Source of the DNA: Peptococcaceae bacterium BRH_c8a
Lineage (GTDB): Bacteria > Bacillota > Desulfotomaculia > Desulfotomaculales > Desulfallaceae
NCBI GenBank assembly: GCA_000961575.1
Contig: LADP01000005.1
Location: forward strand, 163,815 to 227,814
Length of the DNA stretch: 64,000 bases
Direction: 5' to 3'
Position 1 is the stretch's first letter. Each line of letters starts with the position of its first letter. The position numbers and the translations under genes are program-made. Below the pieces are notes generated by a model that had not been told where the DNA came from, made no database searches, and worked only from the letters and a program-made list of their open reading frames with translations. Shown one piece after another: positions 51,201 to 60,975 of this stretch.

Positions 51201-52154
51201 TTGAATATCAGGGAAATTTATGAATACGTAATTGCCAGGGGTATCGAAAAGGACCCGCGGGGTGCAAATGCTGTGGCTGCGCAGTTGGAAAGGGAAAAGA
51301 AACGCTATACTGATTTGAAAGAAGAAGACAAAAAGGATTATGACACTGATCGATTGGTCAACCCTTACAGTGACACCAGGGTTTTGTTTGGTGACCCCGA
51401 AATCCAGGTGCGTCGAATGCTGGTTGGTGTGGATATCGAAGTAGGAGAGGTGCTGCTGGCGGATCGGTTGGCCGAAAAGGGAAAACCGGTAGACCTGATT
51501 ATGTCGCACCACCCCGAAGGAAAAGCCCTGGCTGGTCTGCATGATGTGATGCATCTGCAGGAAGACATTTTAGCCCGGTTTGGAGTACCTATAAACGTAG
51601 CCGAGGGTATCATGGCCTCCCGCATAGGAGAGGTCAAACGAGGGCTCATGCCCATTAACCACAACCGGGCTGTGGACGCCGCCAAAATACTGGGCATACC
51701 TATCATGAGTGCCCATACTGTGGCCGATAACCAGGTAGCCACGTTTCTACAGGAGATAATAGAGCAAGAAGAACCCAAAACCCTGTTGGACATCGTCAAA
51801 CTGTTAAAGACAATTCCAGAATATGCCGAGGCCGTTAAAAACAACGCCGGCCCCAGTATTGTGGTAGGTAGCAAAGAACGTCGGGCCGGCAAGGTGCTGG
51901 TAGATATGACCGGTGGTACCAGTGGTTCGCAGGACGCATACGCCAAGCTGGCCCAGGCCGGAGTGGGCACGCTGCTAGTGATGCACATAAGCGAGAAACA
52001 CCGTAAAGAAGCCGAAAAGAACCACGTCAATGTGATCATTGCCGGGCACATGGCCAGTGACTCAGTGGGTATGAACCTACTTTTGGACGGTTTAGTACAG
52101 CAGGGAGTAGAGATTATCCCCTGCGCCGGTATCATCCGGCATAAACGCAGCTAA
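51201..52154 (+). CDS. NIF3-like (GTP cyclohydrolase I type 2/YqfO family) protein
   Basis: 317 residues from TTG 51201 behind GAGAGGAG. Metal-binding motifs DLIMSHHPEGKAL and LMPINHNRAVDAA, and the C-terminal IIAGHMASDSVGMN, are of the NIF3 family, a conserved toroidal di-metal protein; the function is uncertain. The N-terminal ~65 residues (EKDPRGANAVAAQLEREKKR) are an unusual charged extension. Confidence 0.82.
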   Translation: MNIREIYEYVIARGIEKDPRGANAVAAQLEREKKRYTDLKEEDKKDYDTDRLVNPYSDTRVLFGDPEIQVRRMLVGVDIEVGEVLLADRLAEKGKPVDLIMSHHPEGKALAGLHDVMHLQEDILARFGVPINVAEGIMASRIGEVKRGLMPINHNRAVDAAKILGIPIMSAHTVADNQVATFLQEIIEQEEPKTLLDIVKLLKTIPEYAEAVKNNAGPSIVVGSKERRAGKVLVDMTGGTSGSQDAYAKLAQAGVGTLLVMHISEKHRKEAEKNHVNVIIAGHMASDSVGMNLLLDGLVQQGVEIIPCAGIIRHKRS

Positions 52155-52168
52155 AAAACAAGCAGACG

Positions 52169-52205
52169 ATTCAAGTTGGGGACGCAATCGTCTCCCAACT
52201 TGAAT
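52169..52205 (+). terminator. Hairpin after NIF3 gene
   Basis: ATTCAAGTTGGG/CCCAACTTGAAT, 12 paired bases, 13-base loop with GACG/CGTC inside; no T run, so termination is uncertain. Confidence 0.45.
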
Positions 52206-52222
52206 AAGCGGGAGGTTTTTCT

Positions 52223-54757
52223 ATGAAAAGGCCGGAATTACTGGCCCCGGCCGGCGGAAGAGACGCACTGGTGGCGGCGGTACAGAACGGAGCTGACGCA
52301 GTGTACCTGGGCGGTCGGCAGTTTAACGCCCGCCGTGGCGCCAACAATTTTGATCTCAAAGAATTGGCCGAAGTGATTGAATATGCCCACATGCGGGGCG
52401 TAAAGATCTATGTTACGGTTAACATTTTGCTGGCAGACACCGAATTGCGAGAAGCGGTTCGTTTTTTACATGCTATATATAATGCCGGTGCCGATGCCGC
52501 TATCGTGCAGGATTTGGGTTTAATCAGGCTGGCCCGGTTGGTGGTACCTGAATTGGAGTTGCACGCCAGTACCCAGATGACCGCTCATAACCTGCCCGGG
52601 GTGGAGTTTTTACGGGAGGCGGGATTAAAAAGGGTGGTATTGGCCCGGGAAATGGATCTGGATTCAGTGCGGCACATCAGGGAGCGCGCCGGGGTACAGT
52701 TGGAAACTTTTGTCCACGGAGCGCTGTGTATTTGTTATTCCGGTCAATGCTTGATGTCCAGCATGATCGGCGGCCGGAGTGGTAACCGGGGGCGCTGCGC
52801 CCAGCCCTGCCGCCTGGAGTATCGTCTGGTAGACAAAAGCGGGAAGCCGGTGGCTGATGCCGGCCAATGGGGTGAGTACCTGCTCAGTCCCAAAGACCTT
52901 AATCTTAGCGATTATGTACCGCGTCTGATGGCCGCTGGAATTGATTCCTTTAAAATTGAGGGGCGCATGCGCAGGCCTGAATATGTGGCTACGGTGATTA
53001 GAATTTACCGGGAACTAATCGACCGGGCCCTGGTCGGCGGGGATTTTGCTGTAACCAACGAAGAGAACGTAGACCTGGCTCAGATATTCAACCGGGGTTT
53101 TTCCAGCGGTTACTTCTTTGGCAACCTTGGTCAAGATTTGATGAGTTACAAGCGCCCGAATAACAGAGGCGTGCTGCTTGGCCGCGTCAAGCACTACAAC
53201 CAGCGGGCCGGGCGGGTGGAAATAGAACTTGAAGCACCGCTGGCGGTCGGTGACGGTATTGAGGTGTGGGTAACCCGGGGCGGCCGGGTGGGCAAAGAGG
53301 TGCACGGATTGTGGGTAAACGGTAATAAAGTGGAGTCTGCTGTTGCCGGCACGGTAGTGGAAATTGAAATGGAAGGGCACGTCCGGCCAGGGGATCGTGT
53401 TTTTAAAACCCACAATGCTGAATTAATGAACAGAGCCCTGCAGTCTTATGCTTCCAGCCGGGAAAAGCTACGTATACCGTTGGACATGCGGGTAAGGGCA
53501 CGGGTAGGGGAGCCGTTGACACTGGAGGCCGATGACCGGGATGGGATCAATGTTATCATTCAAACCGGCACGGTGGGTGAACCGGCTCAAAGACGTCCCC
53601 TAACGGCCGAATTCCTGGTCGGGCAGTTGGGTCGGCTGGGCAACACTCCCTTTGTACTTGACGGCTTGGAATGTGATATCGAGGGCCAAGTAATGGTACC
53701 CGTAAGTGAAATAAACGATGTGCGCCGGCGGGTGGTGGAAATGATTGCCCGGGAAAGAGTAAAGAGGCGTTTGCCGGCTCCACTGGCCATAGATAGAATG
53801 GAACGCGGGCTTGCTTTAGCTCTGGCAGACTGGGAGGATGCTGCACCTAGGCGGTTTCCTAAGCTGGCGGTGGCGGTAAGCGGTCCGCGGGCAGTGCGGG
53901 CGGCTGTGGAAAATGGAGCTGAAATTATATATTATAACGGTGAAGGTTTCCGCAGCCAGGACAAACCAACCCAAGCAGATGTTTTAGGAGCGCGGAAGGC
54001 TTGTCGGGAAGCGGGGGTTACTTTTATACCGGTGACACCTCGCATCTTGCATGATTTGGATCTAGAGCGGTACAGAGAAGAGTTAAAATCAATGCTGGAA
54101 CTGAACCCTGATGGAATTATGGCCGCTGGTTATGGGTTACTGCCTGTGCTGCGGGAGATAACGGACCTGCCGTTGGCGGCGGATTTTCCATTTAACGTGT
54201 TCAACCGTCAAGCGGCTATTTTCCTTAAAGAACAGGGTTTGTTTCGGGTTACCCTGTCACCGGAGCTGACTGGGGAACAGGTGCGGGAACTGGCTGCCGG
54301 GATGCCCCTGGAAACTGAATTGATTGTGCACGGTTTTATGCCGCTGATGGTTTCACGTTATTGTGCGGTGGGCAGCTTGTTGGGTGGTAGATGCGAAGAC
54401 AAAAAATGTACGGTACCCTGTCGTAGTGGTTCTTTTGGCCTGCTGGACCGTAAGGATGTGGTTTTTCCTGTGGAGACCGACAGCAGCTGCCTGATGCATG
54501 TGTTCAATTCCCGGGAGCTGTGTCTGCTGGATACGCTACCTTACCTGGCAGGGGCGGGTTTGGCTTCGATCCGCATTGAGGCCCGCCGGGATGACGTGAA
54601 ATACGTGGCCAAAACGGTGCGGGCTTACCGGAATATACTGGACGGGCTGCGGGATAAACCAAACCGGTTGCCGGACCTGGAAACAGTTGTGCGCGAATTG
54701 ACTGCCCAAGGGCCAGGTTATACCCGTGGACATTATTACCGCGGTGTAATGGACTAA
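52223..54757 (+). CDS. U32 family peptidase, RlhA-like
   Basis: 844 residues. N-terminal U32 domain (about 1-310): APAGGRDALVAAVQNGADAV, HASTQMTAHNLPGVEFLREA and the Cys cluster GALCICYSGQC ... RCAQPCRLEY. A middle DUF3656-like domain (about 380-530) and a repeat-like second U32 half (about 540-844) with CAVGSLLGGRCEDKKCTVPC follow. E. coli RlhA (YdcP), which hydroxylates C2501 of 23S rRNA, has the U32 plus DUF3656 layout; the Cys are thought to hold an Fe-S cluster. The peptidase name is historical. 16 bases before mutS2. Confidence 0.85.
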   Translation: MKRPELLAPAGGRDALVAAVQNGADAVYLGGRQFNARRGANNFDLKELAEVIEYAHMRGVKIYVTVNILLADTELREAVRFLHAIYNAGADAAIVQDLGLIRLARLVVPELELHASTQMTAHNLPGVEFLREAGLKRVVLAREMDLDSVRHIRERAGVQLETFVHGALCICYSGQCLMSSMIGGRSGNRGRCAQPCRLEYRLVDKSGKPVADAGQWGEYLLSPKDLNLSDYVPRLMAAGIDSFKIEGRMRRPEYVATVIRIYRELIDRALVGGDFAVTNEENVDLAQIFNRGFSSGYFFGNLGQDLMSYKRPNNRGVLLGRVKHYNQRAGRVEIELEAPLAVGDGIEVWVTRGGRVGKEVHGLWVNGNKVESAVAGTVVEIEMEGHVRPGDRVFKTHNAELMNRALQSYASSREKLRIPLDMRVRARVGEPLTLEADDRDGINVIIQTGTVGEPAQRRPLTAEFLVGQLGRLGNTPFVLDGLECDIEGQVMVPVSEINDVRRRVVEMIARERVKRRLPAPLAIDRMERGLALALADWEDAAPRRFPKLAVAVSGPRAVRAAVENGAEIIYYNGEGFRSQDKPTQADVLGARKACREAGVTFIPVTPRILHDLDLERYREELKSMLELNPDGIMAAGYGLLPVLREITDLPLAADFPFNVFNRQAAIFLKEQGLFRVTLSPELTGEQVRELAAGMPLETELIVHGFMPLMVSRYCAVGSLLGGRCEDKKCTVPCRSGSFGLLDRKDVVFPVETDSSCLMHVFNSRELCLLDTLPYLAGAGLASIRIEARRDDVKYVAKTVRAYRNILDGLRDKPNRLPDLETVVRELTAQGPGYTRGHYYRGVMD

Positions 54758-54773
54758 AGGGAGATTTATCGAC

Positions 54774-57137
54774 ATGAACGAGCGACATTTAAAACGACTT
54801 GAATTTGAGCGGGTTAAGGAACGGCTGGCGGGATTAGCCGCCTCGGAGCCCGGCCGTGAGCTGGCCTTAAACCTGACCCCCCTGAGGGATATTGATGATA
54901 TTAACGATGCGCTGGCCCGGGTTACCGAGGGCCGGGAAGTGTTGCGTTTGGAACCCAGCGCCCGACTGGACGGGTGGAACGATGTACGGGAGCAGGCGCG
55001 GCGTTGCGCCAGGGGTGGTGTGTTGGAACCTCTGGAATTGTGGCATGTTTTACAAACCTTGACTGCTTCGAGGTTAATCGCTTCTTTTTTTCGCGAGCGG
55101 CGGGATAAATATACCCGGTTAAGCGAAATCGCCTTAGGATTGGGCGATTTTCGGGAAGCTGAGAAGAAAATAAGTGGGGCCATACTGCCGGGTGGGGAAA
55201 TATCTGACCGGGCTTCAGAAAAGCTTTTTAGCCTAAGGAGACGAATTATTGCGACCCAACAGCGTGTCAAGGAAAAGCTGGACTCTATTATTAAGTCAAC
55301 TACCTACCAAAAATACTTGCAGGATCCCATTGTAACCATCCGGGAGAACCGCTATGTGGTGCCTGTAAAGCAGGAATACCGGGCCCAGGTGCCCGGTATT
55401 GTACACGACCAGTCGGCCAGCGGCGCCACCCTATTTATTGAGCCCATGCCGGTTGTGGAAGCTAATAACGAAGTGCGCACCCTGATGGCGGAGGAGAAGC
55501 AGGAGGTGGCCAGGATACTACAGGAACTATCCGCTGCGGTTGGAGATGTGGCGGAGGATCTGCTGTATGCACTGGAAATCCTGGGTCTCTTAGATTTCAT
55601 CATGGCCTGCGCTCGTTACAGCGAAAGCCTTAACGCCCTGGCCCCGCTAGTGGTGCCGGGGGCCAAGCTAGACATTCGAAAAGCGCGTCACCCGCTACTG
55701 CCGGGCAAGGCCGTACCCATTAGCATGCGCCTGGGTGAAAGCTTCGATATGCTGGTGGTCACCGGGCCCAATACCGGTGGCAAGACGGTGGCTCTTAAAA
55801 CGGTGGGGCTGATGGTGGTGATGGCCCATGCCGGGCTGCATTTGCCTGCCGATGAAGGCACCATTATTGGTATGTATAAAGACGTTTTTGTGGATGTAGG
55901 TGACGAGCAGAGCATTGAACAGTCGTTAAGCACATTTTCATCGCATATGTCCAACATTGTGGGTATCTTGTCCCAGGCGGAATCCGGTAGTCTGGTGTTG
56001 CTGGATGAACTGGGAGCGGGAACTGACCCCGACGAGGGCGCGGCATTGGCCCAGGCCATATTGGACCGGCTGCGCGAATTGGGTGCGGCCACGGTGGCCA
56101 CTACCCATTACGGGGAGCTAAAGAATTACGCTTTTACCGGCGAGCGGGTGGAAAATGCCAGTGTGGAGTTTGACCCGGAAACATTAAGGCCAACGTACAG
56201 ACTGCTAATTGGCCGGCCTGGCCAGAGCAACGCATTTGAAATCGCTTTGCGTCTTGGTCTGGACCAAACGGTGGTGCGGCAGGCCCGGGGCTATTTAACC
56301 GTGGAGCAGCGGGAGGTCGCGGATTTGATGCGTGATTTGGAAAAAGCCCGGGTGCAGGCCGAACGGGAAAGGGATGAGGCTGTAAAGCTGCGTCGGGAAG
56401 CCGAAGAAATCAGGGAGGAATACCAAGCACTTGCTGAAAAAATACGCATTCGCAGGGATGAGGTTATCTCTAAGGCGGTGGCGGAATCCAGGGAATTGGT
56501 CAGGAGAACCAGGCGGGAAGCCGATTATCTAGTCGAGGAGCTCAAAACGTCGCTAAAAGAGGAATCATCCCGCGCCCGGGATGCCACTATTGGTGACGCC
56601 AGGCGGCAGCTCAAAAAACTACAGGCTGAACTTGATCAGCAAGCGCCGGATGGTGGGCAGCGTACCGACACTCAGCCGCCCGAAGTGGTGCGACCAGGTG
56701 ATGAAGTCTTTATCCCTCGCTACGGACAACAAGGTACGGTGCTGGATGCGCCGGATCGGGATGGCAACGTGCACGTTCAGGTGGGCATGATTCGGATGAC
56801 CATTAACCGAACAGAACTGCGTGATTCTACTAGTAAAAAAAATAAGCAGCAAGAAACCGGTACTGGAAAACTGGTTCAGCAAAAAGCCCGGGATATTTCT
56901 ACCCGACTAGACCTCAGAGGCACGCGGGTGGAAGATGCGTTGGACGAGGTGGAAAAATACCTGGACGACGCTGTACTGGCCGGTCTTCCCGTAGTGTACC
57001 TTATACACGGCAAAGGAACTGGAGCGCTGCGTTCTGCTGTGCAGCAACTGCTAAGAGAGCACCCGCGGGTTAGTTTTTATCGATTGGGTGAACAGGGAGA
57101 AGGAGGAAGCGGGATTACAGTTGCCGAATTGACTTAA
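54774..57137 (+). CDS. mutS2: Endonuclease MutS2
   Basis: 787 residues. N-terminal MutS core and lever (about 1-320), ATPase with Walker A GPNTGGKTVALKTVGL and LVLLDELGAGTDPDEGAALA, a long coiled coil (about 515-620), a KOW-like segment (PGDEVFIPRYGQQGTVLDAP) and a C-terminal Smr domain (LDLRGTRVEDALDEVEKYLD, LIHGKGTGALRSAV). It suppresses recombination or splits collided ribosomes; the LDLR motif of Smr nucleases is intact. Confidence 0.95.
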   Translation: MNERHLKRLEFERVKERLAGLAASEPGRELALNLTPLRDIDDINDALARVTEGREVLRLEPSARLDGWNDVREQARRCARGGVLEPLELWHVLQTLTASRLIASFFRERRDKYTRLSEIALGLGDFREAEKKISGAILPGGEISDRASEKLFSLRRRIIATQQRVKEKLDSIIKSTTYQKYLQDPIVTIRENRYVVPVKQEYRAQVPGIVHDQSASGATLFIEPMPVVEANNEVRTLMAEEKQEVARILQELSAAVGDVAEDLLYALEILGLLDFIMACARYSESLNALAPLVVPGAKLDIRKARHPLLPGKAVPISMRLGESFDMLVVTGPNTGGKTVALKTVGLMVVMAHAGLHLPADEGTIIGMYKDVFVDVGDEQSIEQSLSTFSSHMSNIVGILSQAESGSLVLLDELGAGTDPDEGAALAQAILDRLRELGAATVATTHYGELKNYAFTGERVENASVEFDPETLRPTYRLLIGRPGQSNAFEIALRLGLDQTVVRQARGYLTVEQREVADLMRDLEKARVQAERERDEAVKLRREAEEIREEYQALAEKIRIRRDEVISKAVAESRELVRRTRREADYLVEELKTSLKEESSRARDATIGDARRQLKKLQAELDQQAPDGGQRTDTQPPEVVRPGDEVFIPRYGQQGTVLDAPDRDGNVHVQVGMIRMTINRTELRDSTSKKNKQQETGTGKLVQQKARDISTRLDLRGTRVEDALDEVEKYLDDAVLAGLPVVYLIHGKGTGALRSAVQQLLREHPRVSFYRLGEQGEGGSGITVAELT

Positions 57138-57207
57138 ATGAATTAAAGTTTTTAGCTAAAAAAGCGTGATAGGAATACTCTTTTAAGTCAGTTAGTTTAT
57201 AACATAA

Positions 57208-57248
57208 ATAAAGAAGATGGCCGTCAACCTGACGTCCATCTTCTTTAC
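57208..57248. terminator. Bidirectional terminator between mutS2 and lipoprotein gene
   Basis: AAAGAAGATGG/CCATCTTCTTT, 15-base loop with partial inner pairing (CGTC/GACG). Confidence 0.7.
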
Positions 57249-57273
57249 GTTAAATCGTATTAACAAAAATTTG

Positions 57274-58362
57274 CTACTTGATTTTCACAGTGTAGAAAAT
57301 ACCGTTTTCGTCGTCACCCTGCAGTCCGAAGGCAACGGTTCGCCCGTCACCACTCCACATGAAGTGACGAGGCGGTTCGTAACCGGCAAGTTCTTGCTCC
57401 AAAATACCGGTACTGCTTTCCAAGTCGAATACCCGGGCACTAAACCGGCCGCCTTCGATGGCCGTTATAAAAATGGCGAATTTACCATCCGGTCCGATGC
57501 TGCCCTCAACCGTGTTGTCTCCTGCAGCAATGTAATCAATTTGCCCGTCGCCAGTATTGAGCAACCCGACAGATGTTTTGGATTCCCCTTCCCATACCAG
57601 CACCAGCATGGTTTCGTTATCGTTAGTTGTATCGCAGTACAGGGCAAATTGGCCGTCATCCATATCGGATACCGGTGTAAATGTGCCCTCGATATCTGCC
57701 AGCATCAGGTCGGAGCGGTACCCGCTTTCCTTGTATTCCTGTTCGCCGGACTTGGATTGATTAGCATGTACGGCAAATAACAAGCCATTGTCATACCAAT
57801 CAACCGGCCTAGAAAGGAAATTAGGAATATTACCAAACTCGTATGTTTTCTTTTCTCCGGTTTCTGCGTTGTATATGAAGTAATCCGATGACCATTCTCG
57901 CACGAACATATACATGAATTTTCCCGAATCCGGCGACCATACTCCGAGATCCAGGGCTGAATCGCCCACGGTTGGGTTTTGATCCACGGAAGTAATAGCG
58001 CCGGTGTCTACGTCTAAAACTTGTAGGCCTAGGTCATCGGTAAAGGCTATTTTCGCGGCATTCGGAGAAAGCATCCCTGACCAGGCGTTGCCAATGGTTT
58101 TAACCTCACCGTTTTCTGGATTCCAGGTGGTCAATTTAGTGCCGGATAAACCAAAAAGAGAACCATCCGGCATAGTGGCGCTGGGGATAAAGTATTTTGG
58201 CGCCTTAGTTTCGGTGATAACAGCAGTATGTACCTGGTGGGGTGGAATTTCTGCTTTAGAATTGTCAACTGGTTCAGGGCGATCGTTTTTTGCACATCCG
58301 GAAGTGAGCAATAAAAAAACTATTAGTGCCATTAATAACTTTTTCAATGATTTCACCTTCAT
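57274..58362 (-). CDS. Lipoprotein with TolB-like beta-propeller
   Basis: 362 residues. Signal peptide with lipobox LTSGC near residue 22. The mature part shows repeated blade-like units with W/SPD patterns (WSGMLSPNAAKIAFTDDLGL, GVWSPDSGKFMYMF, HFMWSGDGRTVAF), typical of six-bladed TolB-like propellers. It would sit on the outside of the membrane and bind a partner; no function known. ATG start. It follows the PBP1A gene (same strand, 120-base gap). Confidence 0.72.
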   Translation of the reverse strand: MKVKSLKKLLMALIVFLLLTSGCAKNDRPEPVDNSKAEIPPHQVHTAVITETKAPKYFIPSATMPDGSLFGLSGTKLTTWNPENGEVKTIGNAWSGMLSPNAAKIAFTDDLGLQVLDVDTGAITSVDQNPTVGDSALDLGVWSPDSGKFMYMFVREWSSDYFIYNAETGEKKTYEFGNIPNFLSRPVDWYDNGLLFAVHANQSKSGEQEYKESGYRSDLMLADIEGTFTPVSDMDDGQFALYCDTTNDNETMLVLVWEGESKTSVGLLNTGDGQIDYIAAGDNTVEGSIGPDGKFAIFITAIEGGRFSARVFDLESSTGILEQELAGYEPPRHFMWSGDGRTVAFGLQGDDENGIFYTVKIK

Positions 58363-58460
58363 TTTTATTTTTGATTAATGACGAAATTATAGACTAAAAA
58401 TATTATTAAAAAGTTCCCAAAACCCACATGCCTTTGTTCGCTAACTCTATACAGCATAAG

Positions 58461-58488
58461 TAAAAGTAGGGTGGCATAGCCACCCTAC
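58461..58488 (-). terminator. Terminator at the stop of the PBP gene
   Basis: GTAGGGTGGC/GCCACCCTAC, three-base loop, followed on the minus strand by TTTTACTT. The stop codon lies inside the stem. Confidence 0.75.
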
Positions 58489-60806
58489 CTGCGATTTCCG
58501 TTACCCGGTTTATCGTTCCGGTTGGGGTCGTTATTATTGTCGTCCGAGTCATCCGAATCACCCGGGTTGTAATTAGGATCCGGCCAGGGGAAACCGTTAT
58601 TACCCGGGAAGAATGCAGATTCGGCGCTGTGCACATCGCAAATTTCGGTTGGCAGTCGCTGGTCAAAATCGGCCACGTTTTCTGGCACGGAGTAGGGAAG
58701 TTTAAGCATTACCCGGGTAATGCGATCCGGACAGTATTCATTCGGCAACTGACCTGTTGTAGCGCAAACTTCAGCCAGAACATGCACATTGTCCGTTTCT
58801 GATGGCACCGTGCCGGCGGCGAAGAGGTCGGTCACCAGGTGCTCAGGCGGAGTGTTTGGCCCCGGTAACAGACCGGATTTTTTGTCAACCGTAGCAGAAA
58901 CAATACCTGCCGGGCGTACGAAATTTTGAACCGGTTTGTCCTTGTGTGCCTGCGTCATTACCTCCCGCCAGATTTTAGCTGGGAAAGTACCCCCATAACT
59001 GCGGGACATCCTAGTGGGCTGATCGTAACCGATCCACACTACTCCTACCAGGTCGGGGGTGTAGCCGGCAAACCAGATATCCTTACCCTCGTCCGTGGTA
59101 CCGGTTTTTCCCGCTACGGGGCGGTCGGCTAGTCGGGCGTTTGTGCCGGTACCTGACTGAACCACCGACTGCAACATACTTGTTGTAAGGTAAGCCGTGG
59201 TCTCCTTCATAGCCCGCCTGGGAGAAGGATCGGCTTCATAAATTATGTTACCCTCACGGTCTTCAACTTTCACTATTGCGTGGGGGGTGTTATAGATACC
59301 CTGGTTGGGAAATGCGGCGTAAGCCGCCGCCAACTGCAGCGGGGTTACCTCCTGGCTGCCCAGTGCCATGGCCGGGCCCAGGGCCTGAAAGTTTAAATCC
59401 ATGCGGCTGGCAAATTTGATTGCTTCAGGCATTGTTACATGTTCCATTAACAATTTAACCGCCGCTATGTTAACCGAACTGGTCAACGCAGCGCGCATGG
59501 TGATTAGTCCCTTGAAACCGCCGCTGTCGTTTTTGGGTGCGTAATTACTGTATGCAGGGAACTTGATTGGTGCGTCGTCAATAATACTGGCCGGCCCCAT
59601 GCCTGCAAATTCAATGGCCGGCGCGTAAGCAAGGAGCGGCTTGATTGACGAACCGGGTTGGCGGGGCGACATGGTAGCCCGGTTTAGCGCCCTCATCTGA
59701 GTGTGTTCCCTGCCGCCAACTAGCGCTCTGATGCTGCCGTCCCGAGGATCCAGCACCACCATAGAACCTTGGGGTTGCAGTAATCCTGCTTCGTTTTTGG
59801 TTGAAGCCGGGAAGTTATCAGGCTTGTCCAGGGCAGCTTCAACGTAGCTTTGGATTTTTGGATCCATAGTGGTATAAACTTTTAGACCGCCCGTAAAAAC
59901 CGCGTCCTCGCCGAAACTAGCCAGCAACCGGTCGGTAATATAATCAACAAAGTAGGGGTACGGGTATCTGGACGGTGCGTTTTCGCTTTGTCTAAGTGGT
60001 ATTACTTCAGCTTTAACCTGCTGGTAAGTCGGCTCGTCAATAAAACCGTAAGTCTGCATGTCCTGCAGTACCTGATTGCGACGAGTCATGGCCGCTTCCA
60101 TATTCACATAAGGAGAATAATTGCTGGGTGAGTTAGTTATCCCGGCCAAAACCGCCGATTCATTAATGGTTAATTCCCCGGCATCCTTACCGAAATAAAC
60201 CTGGGCAGCGGCCTGGACGCCGTATGCTCCTTCTCCCAAGTAAATTCGGTTAAGGTACATCCCCAGAATTTCGTCCTTGGAATACCTTCTTTCCAACTGA
60301 AAAGATAATAAAGCCTCTTGAATTTTTCTTTTTATTGTTTGTTCCGGTGTCAAAAAGGACATTTTGACTAACTGCTGGGTAATTGTACTGCCGCCTTGGA
60401 AGACGCGTTCAATACCTATGAAATGGAGTGCGTCGTTAAAAGCAGCACGGAAAATAGCCTTAATTCTGATTCCATGGTGATCGTAAAAAAGATGGTCTTC
60501 GGCTGCCAGGAAGGCTTCCTTGACGTGCTCGGGCAACGAACTAACCGATACTTCAACCCGGTTTTCCAGGCCTATTTGGGTGACTAGCTTTTCATCTTGG
60601 TCGTAAATTTGGGTTGCCGTGGCTGGTACAAGCTTGGCGTCGTCCAACGGCGGCAGGTCTTTAACGCTGACGGCTACCAGTCCCATTGCGGCACCGGCGG
60701 TGGTTAATAAGACGAGAATGGCAATAAAAATAATCAGCCTGAGTGGTTTCAGTCTTTTTTTTCTGCGCTTGTGGTTTCCGTTATTGTTTTTACTACTTTG
60801 TGACAA
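58485..60806 (-). CDS. Class A penicillin-binding protein (PBP1A family)
   Basis: About 773 residues. Basic cytoplasmic head (RRKKRLKPLR), one membrane helix (about 28-50), GT51 glycosyltransferase with EDHLFYDHHGIRIKAI and GGSTITQQLVKMSF, and transpeptidase with SSIKP, SSVN and KTGTT. It polymerises and cross-links peptidoglycan. The C-terminus ends in an Asn/Asp-rich disordered tail (NPGDSDDSDDNNNDPNRN). The track start adds 26 residues; TTG 60806, 6 bases behind GGGAGGG, is preferred. Confidence 0.93.
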   Translation of the reverse strand: MSQSSKNNNGNHKRRKKRLKPLRLIIFIAILVLLTTAGAAMGLVAVSVKDLPPLDDAKLVPATATQIYDQDEKLVTQIGLENRVEVSVSSLPEHVKEAFLAAEDHLFYDHHGIRIKAIFRAAFNDALHFIGIERVFQGGSTITQQLVKMSFLTPEQTIKRKIQEALLSFQLERRYSKDEILGMYLNRIYLGEGAYGVQAAAQVYFGKDAGELTINESAVLAGITNSPSNYSPYVNMEAAMTRRNQVLQDMQTYGFIDEPTYQQVKAEVIPLRQSENAPSRYPYPYFVDYITDRLLASFGEDAVFTGGLKVYTTMDPKIQSYVEAALDKPDNFPASTKNEAGLLQPQGSMVVLDPRDGSIRALVGGREHTQMRALNRATMSPRQPGSSIKPLLAYAPAIEFAGMGPASIIDDAPIKFPAYSNYAPKNDSGGFKGLITMRAALTSSVNIAAVKLLMEHVTMPEAIKFASRMDLNFQALGPAMALGSQEVTPLQLAAAYAAFPNQGIYNTPHAIVKVEDREGNIIYEADPSPRRAMKETTAYLTTSMLQSVVQSGTGTNARLADRPVAGKTGTTDEGKDIWFAGYTPDLVGVVWIGYDQPTRMSRSYGGTFPAKIWREVMTQAHKDKPVQNFVRPAGIVSATVDKKSGLLPGPNTPPEHLVTDLFAAGTVPSETDNVHVLAEVCATTGQLPNEYCPDRITRVMLKLPYSVPENVADFDQRLPTEICDVHSAESAFFPGNNGFPWPDPNYNPGDSDDSDDNNNDPNRNDKPGNGNRR

Positions 60807-60911
60807 TTTAATCCCTCCCTTAGGGAATCGGGGGCCGGGCACATCAACGCAATTATACCATAACCGATTAAAAAGTATTAGCACAGAAATTGGTATGTCC
60901 GGAACATAATC

Positions 60912-60940
60912 TTGTAACCCAATACCGATATTGGTATAAT
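60912..60940 (+). promoter_or_regulatory. Promoter of tyrS
   Basis: TTGTAA at 60912-60917 and TATAAT at 60935-60940, spacer 17. No T-box is present before tyrS, in contrast to thrS and pheST. Confidence 0.7.
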
Positions 60941-60975
60941 TTTAAATTAAGGCCATCTGAAAGGAGTATTTACTA